A program made the position numbers and the translations under genes. The notes beneath the pieces were generated by a model. It was not told where the DNA came from, did not search any database, and was given only the letters and a program-made list of their open reading frames with translations. This document shows positions 42,376 to 51,373 of a DNA stretch of 64,000 nucleotides, in pieces. Positions within the stretch are counted from its first letter, which is position 1. Every line of letters starts with the position of its first letter. The stretch lies in contig NZ_CP147915.1 of assembly GCF_039645585.1 (NCBI RefSeq), positions 806,001 through 870,000 of the forward strand. The letters are read 5' to 3'. The stretch comes from Sulfurimonas sp. HSL-1656 (GTDB lineage Bacteria > Campylobacterota > Campylobacteria > Campylobacterales > Sulfurimonadaceae).

Positions 42376-44766
42376 TTAGTTCCAGCCGTCTTTGACGATC
42401 TGAGTCGATTTGTTGTACGGATACTTCTCGACCAGTTCTTTGACAGAGAGTTTCTGATCGCCGCTTCTCATGAAGTGCGCCAGAGTAACAGATGCCCAGT
42501 AGTCGTCAGCATATGCTGTGCCTTCGAGCTGAACCGGAACACCTTTTTTGTTGACGGTGTGACATGCGGAACATGTGACCGGGCCAGCGTATTCGCCATC
42601 CGGGCTGTACTGCAGCGCCTGCTCATGCGTCGTGATGTCAACCGTGCGGTTCGGTCCGTCATAGCGTGTCGTATAGAGGCCGTGTGTGGACTCGTGACAT
42701 GTCTGACAAGCCAGGTCGCCGTGCGCTTTGGAGTAGCGGAACAGAGACAGTTTGTTGTTCTGGTCGATCGGGAAGTACTGACCGCCTTCACTTTCAACAA
42801 ACGGAGCGATGTGACAGTCTGCACAGTGCGGTTCTGCCGCTGACAGCCACCAGTCGTTACCGCCGGATGCCGCTGCATACGGTACTGCGCCGCCAGTCGG
42901 GTGGTTCCACGGTTTCAGGTCAAGACCGTCTTTGGCGACGTTTTTGACGAGGACGGCAGATTCGTGCTCAGAGTAGTACTTCAGGACTTCGTTTTCGCCG
43001 GATGTTTTCGGGTCGGCAATCGCTACGAATTTCTTCATGTCGCCGCCTGCAACCGCATTGACGATCTCTTTGAGAGACTTGTTACGGATGGATTTACCTT
43101 CGAGGGTCTGAACCGTTTTGAGGTCATCCAGTGCCTGCATTTTCTGCGCGACTTTCGTGTGACAGTTCGTACAGTACAGACCGCGCATTTTGGAAACACG
43201 CTCACCGTTCTCATCTTTGTGTGCGACTTCGTTGAGCTGGAACTTACCGTATTCGTTCAGGAAGAACGGCGGTTTGGCATCCGGGTTGGAGTGCGCGTCA
43301 CGGCGGACATAACAACCACCACCGCTGGTACGGACATCACCCTCAGAGAAACGGCCTTCACCATAGCGGTCAGCAACACGGTACGGGTTCGTATCGTCGT
43401 TCATGCTCGGGTTCTGGAAGTGTGTCGGGTGACAGGACTGACATGCTTGTGAGCGGCCAGCGGCATCCGGCATCGGAACCATGGAAAGGTGGAAGCTGTG
43501 AATCGCTTCGGTCAGCGTTTTAGCCTTGACAGTCTTGTAGCCTGTCGCACCCGGACGCGGTTCTTCGAGGTTACCGGAGACGTTGTCACCGTGACAGTCG
43601 GCACAGTTGACCTCACCGGTCTGACCCAGACGGTTGGAAGACGCTTTGTCGTTATAGTGCTTCAGGAACGTCGTGCCGTGGTGGGCGTCGTGGAGCGAGA
43701 GAATGTTGATGGATGCTTCACTGAGGCGTGCCATGTATTCACTCTCATCCGGGTAGGTTTTCCAGTAGGCGTACTCTTTGTCAGACTGCGTCAGACCTTC
43801 GTCGCGTGCCATCTGGGCAGCTTTACCCTGGCGGGAGTGACATGCATAACAGTTCGGGATGTCGACCGGGTTCGTACCGAAGTATTCAACGATCTGACCG
43901 TTTTCATCCATGATCGGGCGACCGTTCTGGTCGTGTACCTGGACCGCGGACTTCTGGAACGGCTGGAAATCTTTTTCGGTAACGGAACGGATTGTCCCTC
44001 TGCGTGTGGAGTCGTTGAACGCCGTCAGCGGCAGACCCAGTGCATCCCAGAGGTGTGATGCCGTCAGAACGAGCGGGATGTTCTGGACCGGCGGAACCAG
44101 TGTGTTTGTGAAGACGACGTTGCTACCGTCTTTACCGGAATACTCGAGGTAACCGCCGGCGATGTGCTTGCCGGTCGGACCGGAATCGATAGGTACTTTA
44201 ATGTCTTTACCGACAAAGAGGCGGTCTTTCGCCGTTGCACCTTTAGGAATCGTACCCTCAAGATCTTTATAGATAAAGAGGTGTTTCCAAACATAGTTGG
44301 CCACGTTATCGCCCGGGTCGTCCATACGGCCGTTGCCGTCGACGTCTTTGGCGACAGACCAGTACTTCATCTTGTTGCCTTCACTATAAGAGTTGTCTTT
44401 CGTATAGTAATAGAGCTTGACTTTGTCATCCGGTGTCAACAGTTTCGGCAGTGCGCCGTCCGTACCGGATTTTACAGCCTGGGACTGAATTGAGTTATAG
44501 GGCGGAATGACACAGCAGTAGCTCATCTCAAAACCGACACAGTGCATACCCAACTCATAGTTGACGAACGCATTGATCTCGTTTTTGGGATTGTAAGCTT
44601 TTACTTTCTTTCCACCGATTTTCATTTCAGTCGGCTTGAGCAGAGTCATACTAAACGGCGGGTTCTTGTCATACTCTTTGACAGAAGCCGATGCAGTACT
44701 GGACAGTGCAGCCAGGGTGAGCGCCGCTGCCGTCATAACAGAAACGCCACGAAGTTTTCGATTCAT
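42376..44766 (-). CDS. Periplasmic multihaem cytochrome c (seven CxxCH)
   Basis: 796 residues with a signal peptide ending ASA. Seven haem-binding motifs: CYACH, CADCH, CQSCH, CTNCH, CADCH, CQTCH and CSACH, spread from about residue 308 to 740. The first 300 residues have none and carry a conserved MHCVGFEMSYCC cysteine segment, perhaps a disulfide or metal site. Multihaem cytochromes move electrons across the periplasm or catalyse multi-electron reductions; no known oxidoreductase family is evident. It stands alone with no membrane anchor. Confidence 0.88.
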   Translation of the reverse strand: MNRKLRGVSVMTAAALTLAALSSTASASVKEYDKNPPFSMTLLKPTEMKIGGKKVKAYNPKNEINAFVNYELGMHCVGFEMSYCCVIPPYNSIQSQAVKSGTDGALPKLLTPDDKVKLYYYTKDNSYSEGNKMKYWSVAKDVDGNGRMDDPGDNVANYVWKHLFIYKDLEGTIPKGATAKDRLFVGKDIKVPIDSGPTGKHIAGGYLEYSGKDGSNVVFTNTLVPPVQNIPLVLTASHLWDALGLPLTAFNDSTRRGTIRSVTEKDFQPFQKSAVQVHDQNGRPIMDENGQIVEYFGTNPVDIPNCYACHSRQGKAAQMARDEGLTQSDKEYAYWKTYPDESEYMARLSEASINILSLHDAHHGTTFLKHYNDKASSNRLGQTGEVNCADCHGDNVSGNLEEPRPGATGYKTVKAKTLTEAIHSFHLSMVPMPDAAGRSQACQSCHPTHFQNPSMNDDTNPYRVADRYGEGRFSEGDVRTSGGGCYVRRDAHSNPDAKPPFFLNEYGKFQLNEVAHKDENGERVSKMRGLYCTNCHTKVAQKMQALDDLKTVQTLEGKSIRNKSLKEIVNAVAGGDMKKFVAIADPKTSGENEVLKYYSEHESAVLVKNVAKDGLDLKPWNHPTGGAVPYAAASGGNDWWLSAAEPHCADCHIAPFVESEGGQYFPIDQNNKLSLFRYSKAHGDLACQTCHESTHGLYTTRYDGPNRTVDITTHEQALQYSPDGEYAGPVTCSACHTVNKKGVPVQLEGTAYADDYWASVTLAHFMRSGDQKLSVKELVEKYPYNKSTQIVKDGWN

Positions 44767-44948
44767 CATGTACTCCTCAGTGATAGAAATCCCGTTAGTT
44801 TTGCATTTGTTTTTTTAATCTATCTTTAAAGGGAAAAAACTTAAATGGCACTGTGATGAACGTGTGATAAAAATAAGAAAATACTATACTTGCAGCTTAT
44901 GGTTCCGTTACGAAAAAATAATACGTGATGATAGTGTGATAATTATTG

Positions 44949-44971
44949 CCTATTTTTAAATAGGTTTTTTT
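44949..44971 (+). terminator. Terminator-like hairpin, plus strand
   Basis: CCTATTT, loop TT, AAATAGG, then seven T residues. On the plus strand this is an ideal terminator, but no plus-strand gene precedes it; it may stop antisense transcription into yggS. Confidence 0.45.
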
Positions 44972-45017
44972 AAAATATATTGAGAAGTTTTGTTAAAAAA
45001 AAGTAAAGGTTGGCGCG

Positions 45018-45695
45018 TCAGCGCCCGGGGAAAAGGAGGGAACCGAGGCGCACCATCGTGGAGCCGCAGGCGATCGCCAGTTCGAAATCGCTGCTCATCC
45101 CCATAGAACAGATCTCGGCCCCTTTGAGCCCGTCAAAGATCTTGCGGGTCGTCTCAAAGCTCTGCTTGATATGGTCGTTGTTCTCGGTGTGGGCCCCGAT
45201 GCTCATCACGCCGCGCAGGTCGATGCGCGGACAGGTTTCCGCGATCTGTGCGTAGATGTCGGATGCTTCTTCGGGCATGACGCCGGACTTCGTCTCCTCT
45301 TTGGCGCTGTTGATCTGCAGCAGGCACTCCATCGTTTTGCCTTTGGCCTCGAGACGCTTGTCGAGGGCCTCGGCCAGTTCGAGCGAATGCAGCGACTGCA
45401 TCAGAAAGGGGTCGAGGTCGATCAGCTGGTTGATCTTATTCTTCTGCAGACTTCCGATGAAGTGCCACTCCAGGGGCAGATCTTCGAGCGTTTCCATCTT
45501 CGATTTGAGGTCCTGGACCTTGTTCTCGCCGAAGGCGCGCTGCCCGATCTCGTAGAGGGACTTGACGGCATCGGTGTCGACGTATTTGCTGACGGCGACC
45601 ACTTTGACGATGTGGTGCTCGCTCACCAGAATACGTGCCCGTTCGATCCGTTCGACGATCTTGTCGATGTAGATTTTATACTCTGTCTGTGTCAT
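45018..45695 (-). CDS. yggS: YggS-family pyridoxal phosphate homeostasis protein
   Basis: 225 residues. The PLP-binding lysine lies in VVAVSKYV near residue 35, followed by FGENKVQDL and WHFIGSLQKNK, the YggS/PROSC signature. It buffers pyridoxal phosphate and affects amino-acid metabolism. It is the last gene of a seven-gene operon and overlaps rseP by 4 bases. Confidence 0.94.
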   Translation of the reverse strand: MTQTEYKIYIDKIVERIERARILVSEHHIVKVVAVSKYVDTDAVKSLYEIGQRAFGENKVQDLKSKMETLEDLPLEWHFIGSLQKNKINQLIDLDPFLMQSLHSLELAEALDKRLEAKGKTMECLLQINSAKEETKSGVMPEEASDIYAQIAETCPRIDLRGVMSIGAHTENNDHIKQSFETTRKIFDGLKGAEICSMGMSSDFELAIACGSTMVRLGSLLFPGR

Positions 45696-46744
45696 TGCAT
45701 CAACCTGTTGATATCGTTATAGAGCCCGAGGCTCATCAGCCCGAGCAGGATGCCCCAGCCCGCGATGGTGAGCTTGAAGAGGATCGCTTCGCTCGGGGCG
45801 CGCCGCATCACCATCTCGTAGAGGTTGAACATGATGTGGCCGCCGTCGAGGGCCGGGATCGGCAGCAGGTTCAGAACGCCGAGGTTGACCGAAATGAGCG
45901 CTGCAAAGAAAAAGACGGCCATCCAGCCGCTCTCGCTGGCGTCGGCGGTGATCTTGACGATGGTGACGACGCCGCCGAGTTCCGAGGTCGGTACGGCACC
46001 GGTGATGAGTTTCTCCAGGCTGATGAAAATCAGCTTCGAGGCCTCCCAGGTCTCATCGACGGCGTAACCGACGGCGCCGAGCAGACCGAGATCGAGCGCG
46101 TGGGTCTCCCCGGCGGAACCGATGCCGACCATCGGGCGGTAGACGGTCTCGCGGAACATGTTCTGGGTCTCGGTCATTTTCGGCGTGACGGCGATGGTCT
46201 CGACCATGCCGTCGCGTTCGATACGCAGCGAGATCGTACGTTCGGCCCGCTTGACGACATTGGACATCTCATCCCAGGTGGTGACGGTTTTACCGTCGAT
46301 GGCCAGGATGCGGTCGCCCGCTTTCAGCCCCGCCGCGGCGGCCGGCGACGCTTCTACGACGCTGCCGATGACCGGGGAGAGGACCTGCGGCCCGCCGAGG
46401 GCGATCAGGAAGTAGAGGACGAAGGCCAGGCCGAAATTGGCCGCGGGGCCTGCCAGCAGGATCGCGATGCGCTGCAGGGGCGTTTTGCTGTTGTAGCTGT
46501 CGGGGTCGGGACTCGTCTTGGTCGGGTCGCTGTCGTCCTGCCCTTTCATGCGCACGTAGCCGCCCAGCGGGATCGCCGCGATGCGCCATTCGGTGTTGAA
46601 AGCGCGGAAGCTGGCGAGTTTCTTGCCGAAGCCGATGCTGAAGACTTCGACATAGACGCCCAGGCGGCGGGCCACGGCGAAGTGGCCGAGTTCATGGAAA
46701 AAGATCAGCGCCGAGAGGACGAGGAGGGAGATAAGCCAGCTCAT
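45692..46744 (-). CDS. rseP: RIP metalloprotease RseP
   Basis: 350 residues. HExxH is in FFHELGHFAVA near residue 18 in the first membrane helix; a PDZ domain (SPAAAAGLKAGDRILAIDGKTV) follows near residue 135; NLLPIPALDGG near the C-terminus carries the LDG zinc ligand. It cleaves membrane-embedded substrates such as anti-sigma factors. One PDZ domain is seen, as in several epsilon-class members. It overlaps pgsA and yggS by 4 bases each. Confidence 0.93.
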   Translation of the reverse strand: MSWLISLLVLSALIFFHELGHFAVARRLGVYVEVFSIGFGKKLASFRAFNTEWRIAAIPLGGYVRMKGQDDSDPTKTSPDPDSYNSKTPLQRIAILLAGPAANFGLAFVLYFLIALGGPQVLSPVIGSVVEASPAAAAGLKAGDRILAIDGKTVTTWDEMSNVVKRAERTISLRIERDGMVETIAVTPKMTETQNMFRETVYRPMVGIGSAGETHALDLGLLGAVGYAVDETWEASKLIFISLEKLITGAVPTSELGGVVTIVKITADASESGWMAVFFFAALISVNLGVLNLLPIPALDGGHIMFNLYEMVMRRAPSEAILFKLTIAGWGILLGLMSLGLYNDINRLMQ

Positions 46745-47295
46745 GCCGCGTGGTGCCTTGCATAGGTGCGCGCGAAGCCGACGACGTATTCGGCCCCGGA
46801 GTAGACGGTGAGGACGACGGCGATCCAGAGCAGGATGTCACCGCCGGGCCAGTGCATCAGCAGGAATCCGACGGCGAACATCTGCGCGACCGTCTTGACC
46901 TTGCCGGCCCAGGAGGCGGCGATGTCGATCCCCTCGGAGATAGAGACGGTCCGAAGCCCGGTGATGAAGAGTTCCCTGACGATAATAATATAGATGGCCC
47001 ACGGGGAGGCGGCATCGGTCATCATCAGCCCCAGAAAGGCGGCAAGAATAAGCATCTTGTCCGCCAGGGGGTCGAGGATCTTGCCCGTCATGGTGATCTG
47101 GTCGAGCTCTCTGGCGATGTAACCGTCAAAGAAGTCCGTGGCGCTGGCGAGGACGAAAAGGAGCGCCGCGACATAGTAGTTCCAGCTGATATCGATCCCT
47201 TGGGCCGTAAAGGCCTCCGGGTTCAGGATGATCCAGAACATCAGCGGCGCGATGACGATGCGCGACAGAGCCAGGGAGTTGGGCAGGTTAAACAT
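46741..47295 (-). CDS. pgsA: CDP-diacylglycerol-glycerol-3-phosphate 3-phosphatidyltransferase
   Basis: 184 residues with four to five membrane helices. The CDP-alcohol phosphotransferase motif DG-x2-AR-x8-G-x3-D-x3-D is present as DGYIARELDQITMTGKILDPLADK. It makes phosphatidylglycerophosphate, the precursor of phosphatidylglycerol. The start shares one base with the fabL stop. Confidence 0.94.
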   Translation of the reverse strand: MFNLPNSLALSRIVIAPLMFWIILNPEAFTAQGIDISWNYYVAALLFVLASATDFFDGYIARELDQITMTGKILDPLADKMLILAAFLGLMMTDAASPWAIYIIIVRELFITGLRTVSISEGIDIAASWAGKVKTVAQMFAVGFLLMHWPGGDILLWIAVVLTVYSGAEYVVGFARTYARHHAA

Positions 47296-48071
47296 TATTT
47301 AAAGGTCGTCCCGCCGTCGACGACAATGGTCTGGCCGGTGATCCAGCTTGCCTCTTCCGTACAGAGGAAGTAGACGGCGCCGGCGATATCTTCGGGCTGT
47401 CCCATACGGCCGATCGCGGAGCGTCTGACCGTCTCGGCCTTGACCTCTTCGTAGTTGGTGAAGGCTTTGAGGGCATCGGTGTCGATTGGGCCGCCGGAGA
47501 CGGCGTTGACGCGGATGTTCATCTCGCCCAGCTCCACGGCGGCGTAGCGGCTCATCGCCTCGACGGCAGCCTTGTTCGTGCCGTGGCCGGCATAGTTCTC
47601 GATGTAGACGAGGTTCCCGGTACTGGACATCGTGACGACGGCACCGCCGCCGACCTTTTCCATGCGCTTCGCCGCTTCCTGGGTTCCCATGACGAAGGCG
47701 TTGACCGTCGCAGTGTAGATGTTGTTCAGGCCGCGGGGCTTGAGGCGCATGAACTTGCCGTAGCCGCCGACGACCGGACGGCCGTAGATCATAGCATTGG
47801 AGACAAAAAAGTCAATACGGTCGAAATCCTCGTCGATCTTGAGGAAGAGGGGCTTGAACTCGTCGGGTTCGAGGATGTTCAGTGCATAGGCGCGCGCCTT
47901 GATACCGTACTCAGCTTCCCAGGAGGCCGCCAGTTCGTTTGCGACGGCTTCGTTGCTGTTATAGGTAAAGGCGATGTTGACGCCGTTAGCGGCAAACTTC
48001 TCGGCGATCGCTTTGCCGATCCCCTTGGTTGCCCCGGTGATGACCAGTGTTTTGCCTTTCATCTCTGACAT
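47295..48071 (-). CDS. fabL: Enoyl-ACP reductase FabL-type (SDR)
   Basis: 258 residues. The NADPH site is [13 protein letters not shown]. The active site is Y-x6-K (YAGHGTNK), spaced as in enoyl reductases rather than the Y-x3-K of 3-oxoacyl-ACP reductase Fab[17 protein letters not shown] and [17 protein letters not shown] match FabL of Bacillus. It reduces enoyl-ACP in the last step of fatty-acid elongation. Product likely co-acts with FabD elsewhere in the window. It follows dapA directly with no gap. Confidence 0.87.
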   Translation of the reverse strand: MSEMKGKTLVITGATKGIGKAIAEKFAANGVNIAFTYNSNEAVANELAASWEAEYGIKARAYALNILEPDEFKPLFLKIDEDFDRIDFFVSNAMIYGRPVVGGYGKFMRLKPRGLNNIYTATVNAFVMGTQEAAKRMEKVGGGAVVTMSSTGNLVYIENYAGHGTNKAAVEAMSRYAAVELGEMNIRVNAVSGGPIDTDALKAFTNYEEVKAETVRRSAIGRMGQPEDIAGAVYFLCTEEASWITGQTIVVDGGTTFK

Positions 48072-48968
48072 TTAGTTGACTCCTACGATGGTATAGTTTT
48101 TCATGACTTCTTCGATGCGCTTCATATTCGCCGCGGACGGCGGAACGAGCGGCAGGCGGTATTCGAGGGTATCGATAAGCCCGGCGATATACATGGCCGC
48201 CTTGATCGGAATGGGGTTGGCCTCGCAGAAGAGGACCTGGTTGATCGGCAGCAGCTGCTCGTTGAGCGCGCGCGCCGTGGCGTAATCGCCTGCGAGCGCG
48301 CTGCGGACGAGGGCACTTTTCATATCGGGCAGCAGGTTCGCCGTGACCGAGGTGATTCCCGCACCGCCGGCGGCGAGGATGGGGTAGTCGATGGCGTCGT
48401 CGCCGCTGAAGACCTTGAGCTCCGGACGGCGCGAAAGCAGGTCGACGGTGCGCTCCAGGCTCCCGGTGGCCTCTTTGATGCCGAAGATGTTCGGCAGGTC
48501 GTCAAAGAGACGGATGACGGTGTCGGCGGAGATGTCGGACATGGTGCGTCCCGGGACGTTGTAAAGCATGAACGGCAGTTCCGGAACGGCTTCGGCGATC
48601 GCCTTGTAGTGCTGGTACAGCCCCTCCTGGGAGGGTTTGTTGTAGTAAGGCGCGACGGAGAAGATCGCGTCGACGCCGCAGTCGCGGGCACGGATGGCCG
48701 TGGTGATGGCTTCGGCGGTGGCGTTGCTGCCGGCACCGGCGAGGACCTTGGTCTGTGTCCCTTTACAGACGTCGACGGCGATCTCCATACAGCGGATATC
48801 TTCATCCGCCGTCAGGGTCGCGCTCTCCCCGGTCGTGCCGACGGGACAGACGGCATCGATCCCGTTGTCGATCTGCCGCTGGATCAGCGCCGCGTAGGTC
48901 TGTTCGTCGAGTTTGCCGTTTTTGAACGGGGTGATCAGCGCGGTGCTTGAACCGGTGATAATGTTCAT
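48072..48968 (-). CDS. dapA: 4-hydroxy-tetrahydrodipicolinate synthase DapA
   Basis: 298 residues, TIM barrel. Substrate site GTTGESATL, catalytic Tyr in FMLYNVPGRT and Schiff-base Lys in IFGIKEATG. It condenses pyruvate and aspartate semialdehyde, feeding lysine and diaminopimelate for the cell wall. It overlaps the M16 peptidase gene by 4 bases and abuts fabL. Confidence 0.96.
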   Translation of the reverse strand: MNIITGSSTALITPFKNGKLDEQTYAALIQRQIDNGIDAVCPVGTTGESATLTADEDIRCMEIAVDVCKGTQTKVLAGAGSNATAEAITTAIRARDCGVDAIFSVAPYYNKPSQEGLYQHYKAIAEAVPELPFMLYNVPGRTMSDISADTVIRLFDDLPNIFGIKEATGSLERTVDLLSRRPELKVFSGDDAIDYPILAAGGAGITSVTANLLPDMKSALVRSALAGDYATARALNEQLLPINQVLFCEANPIPIKAAMYIAGLIDTLEYRLPLVPPSAANMKRIEEVMKNYTIVGVN

Positions 48969-50269
48969 TGGTCTGCCTTTCTCAAAATGATGGTCGTGGA
49001 GTGCTTGTCGTCAAAATAGGTCTGTGCCGTCTTCTGGATCTGCTCGGCCGTGAGTGCGGCGATGTTCTCCTCGTAGGTCTCCAGCGGTTTCAGGTCGCCG
49101 CGGGCGAGGTAGCCGCCGAAGAGGTCGGCGACGGAGCTGGCGCTCTCCAGGGAGAAGATGAAGTCGGCTCTGGTGTTGATCTTGACCTTCTCGAGCTCGG
49201 CCTTGGAGACGGGGTGTGCTTTGATCTGGTCGATCTGCTCGTGCAGCGCCGCTTCAACGTCCTCGGCCTTGATGCCCGGGTTACAGGCCGCCAGGAAGAT
49301 GAAGACGCCCGGGTCGATGTTCTCCATGTTATAGGCGTAGATCTGGTTGACCAGGCGTTTCTTGTCGACGAGCTCGCTGTAAAGGCGGCTGCTCTTGCCG
49401 GAGCTGAGCATCTCGGAGATGGCGGAGAGGGCCGGCTGGTCCGGGTGGCGGAAGTCGGGGATGTGGTAGACGATCGCGATCATCTCCACTTCGCTCTCTT
49501 TTTCGATGAAAGCGCGCTTGGCGCCGTCCTGTACCGGCTCTTTCGCCAGGACCTTGGGGATCTCGCGGCTGTTCTTGACGGGACCGAAGTGGGTCTTCGC
49601 AAGGGCGAAAACCGTTTCGGGCTCGATATCGCCGGTGACGATCAAAATAGCGTTCTGCGGCTGGTAGTAGGTCGCATGGAAGTTGCGGATATCGTCGATG
49701 GTCCAGGTCTGGATGTCGTTCATGAAGCCGATTGGCGTCCAGTGGTAGGGGTGGTAGAGATAGGCGTTGTTGAACAGACGGAAATAGAGGTACCCCAGGG
49801 GGTTGTTGTCCGTGCGCCAGCGGCGCTCTTCGGCGACGACATCGCGTTCGGGCTGGAACTCCTCGTCTTTGAGGCTCAGGTTGGCCATCAGCTCCGCGAA
49901 AAGGGAGATGGATTTTTCCGCATTCCCCGTGGAGCTTTTGATGAAGTAGTGGGTGTAGTCGAAACCGGTGGAGGCGTTGTTGACGCCGCCGACGCTCTTG
50001 ACCTCTTCGTCGAACTGGCCCGCTTTGAGATGCTCGGACGATTTGAAATTCATGTGTTCGAGCATGTGCGCGATGCCGCTCTTGCCCATCACTTCGTTGC
50101 GGCTTCCCACTTTGTAAAAGACATCGGTCGAGATGACGCCGGTGCCGTTGTGCATAGGGATGACGACGACCTGCATCCCGTTTTCCAGTGTCTGCGTTTC
50201 ATAAGGCGGCAGTGAATTTGCCATAAGCGTTCCTAAGGTGAAAAATAGTGCGATAACCGTTCTGATCAT
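48965..50269 (-). CDS. M16-family zinc peptidase
   Basis: 434 residues with an N-terminal signal peptide (MIRTVIALFFTLGTLMANS). The inverted zinc motif HxxEH is HMLEHMNF near residue 67, and a downstream Glu ligand segment (VVAEERRWR) follows. The C-terminal M16 domain is present but non-catalytic. Likely a periplasmic peptidase of the pitrilysin type; substrate unknown. It overlaps both pyrD and dapA by 4 bases. Confidence 0.92.
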   Translation of the reverse strand: MIRTVIALFFTLGTLMANSLPPYETQTLENGMQVVVIPMHNGTGVISTDVFYKVGSRNEVMGKSGIAHMLEHMNFKSSEHLKAGQFDEEVKSVGGVNNASTGFDYTHYFIKSSTGNAEKSISLFAELMANLSLKDEEFQPERDVVAEERRWRTDNNPLGYLYFRLFNNAYLYHPYHWTPIGFMNDIQTWTIDDIRNFHATYYQPQNAILIVTGDIEPETVFALAKTHFGPVKNSREIPKVLAKEPVQDGAKRAFIEKESEVEMIAIVYHIPDFRHPDQPALSAISEMLSSGKSSRLYSELVDKKRLVNQIYAYNMENIDPGVFIFLAACNPGIKAEDVEAALHEQIDQIKAHPVSKAELEKVKINTRADFIFSLESASSVADLFGGYLARGDLKPLETYEENIAALTAEQIQKTAQTYFDDKHSTTIILRKADQ

Positions 50270-51324
50270 CGTCTGTCGGCTCCGATAGCCTCGGTGATAT
50301 TGCTGTAACCGTCGCGCTTCAGCAGGTCGACGAGCCCGCGGTTGATCTCACCGATGAGCTCCGGCCCTTTGAAGATCAGGCCTGAATAGACCTGGACGAG
50401 GGAGGCACCCGTTTTGATACGGCGGTAGGCCTCTTCGGCGCTGTCGATCCCCCCGACGGAAATGAGCACCGTTTTACCGAAGAGTTCCTTCGCCACGGCT
50501 TCGAAGATCGTGAAACTCTTCTCCTTTAAGACTTTGCCGGAGAGCCCGCCGATCGCTTTGGGGTGGGCGACCAGGGAGTAGTCGACGGTCGTGTTGGTCG
50601 CGATGATCCCGTCGGCCCCTTTCTCGACGGCCAGGGTCGCCAGCGCCACGGCCTGTTCCGGGGTCATGTCCGGGGCGATCTTGAGCAGGATCGGTTTGTC
50701 GGTGAGCGCTTTGGCCTCGGCGAAGAGCTCGGCGATGAAGGTTTCGTTCTGCAGGTCGCGCAGGCCCGGGGTGTTCGGCGAGGAGATGTTGATGACGAGG
50801 TAATCTCCCAGGTCGTGCAGGCCGCGGATGAGCTGGGTGTAGTCGCTGATCGCGTCCTGCTCCGGGGTGACTTTGTTCTTGCCGATGTTGACGCCGATGG
50901 GGGTCGTGAAGGGGTAGCGCGCTTTCAGACGCTGCTGCACCTTGTACATCCCCTCGTTGTTGAAGCCCATGGCGTTCTGGATCGTCTCTTCCTCGACGTG
51001 GCGGAACATCCGCGGTTTCGGGTTGCCCGGCTGCGGCTGGGGCGTGACGGTGCCGATCTCGGTGTAGCCGAACCCGAGCGCCTGGATGCCGCGGATCATC
51101 GTCGCATTCTTGTCGAAGCCCGCCCCCAGGCCGACCGGGTTGGGGAAAGTACGCCCGAAGAGCTCCTGGTTCAGGATCGGGTCGGCGACAAAGTGCTTTT
51201 CCAGCCAGCGGTTGAAGAGCGAAGGGCAGACGTTGGCCGTGCGTAGCAGGGTTGCCACGACGTGGTGGGCCGTCTCCGGCTGGAGTTTGAAAAGCCACGG
51301 TTTGAGGGATTCGTAAGCGATCAT
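50266..51324 (-). CDS. pyrD: Dihydroorotate dehydrogenase, class 2
   Basis: 352 residues; ATG 51324 chosen over GTG 51327. GLGAGFDKNA, the catalytic Ser region NISSPNTPGLRDLQ, and GVGGI-type (VGGIDSAEEAYRRI) FMN phosphate loop match the class 2, quinone-dependent enzyme, with the helical N-terminal membrane-contact region. It makes orotate in pyrimidine synthesis. First gene of the operon; a TATAAT promoter and a CCTG/CAGG hairpin lie just upstream. Confidence 0.95.
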   Translation of the reverse strand: MIAYESLKPWLFKLQPETAHHVVATLLRTANVCPSLFNRWLEKHFVADPILNQELFGRTFPNPVGLGAGFDKNATMIRGIQALGFGYTEIGTVTPQPQPGNPKPRMFRHVEEETIQNAMGFNNEGMYKVQQRLKARYPFTTPIGVNIGKNKVTPEQDAISDYTQLIRGLHDLGDYLVINISSPNTPGLRDLQNETFIAELFAEAKALTDKPILLKIAPDMTPEQAVALATLAVEKGADGIIATNTTVDYSLVAHPKAIGGLSGKVLKEKSFTIFEAVAKELFGKTVLISVGGIDSAEEAYRRIKTGASLVQVYSGLIFKGPELIGEINRGLVDLLKRDGYSNITEAIGADRR

Positions 51325-51345
51325 CACGTACCTGTTTTTGGCAGG

Positions 51346-51351
51346 ATTATA
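51346..51351 (-). promoter_or_regulatory. -10 box (TATAAT) of the pyrD operon
   Basis: Minus-strand AGTATAATCC, 21 bases before the ATG; this probably drives pyrD through yggS as one transcript. A CCTG-CCAAAAA-CAGG hairpin lies between the box and the start, in the likely 5' end. Confidence 0.5.
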
Positions 51352-51373
51352 CTTAATAATGATTTACGGTCAG

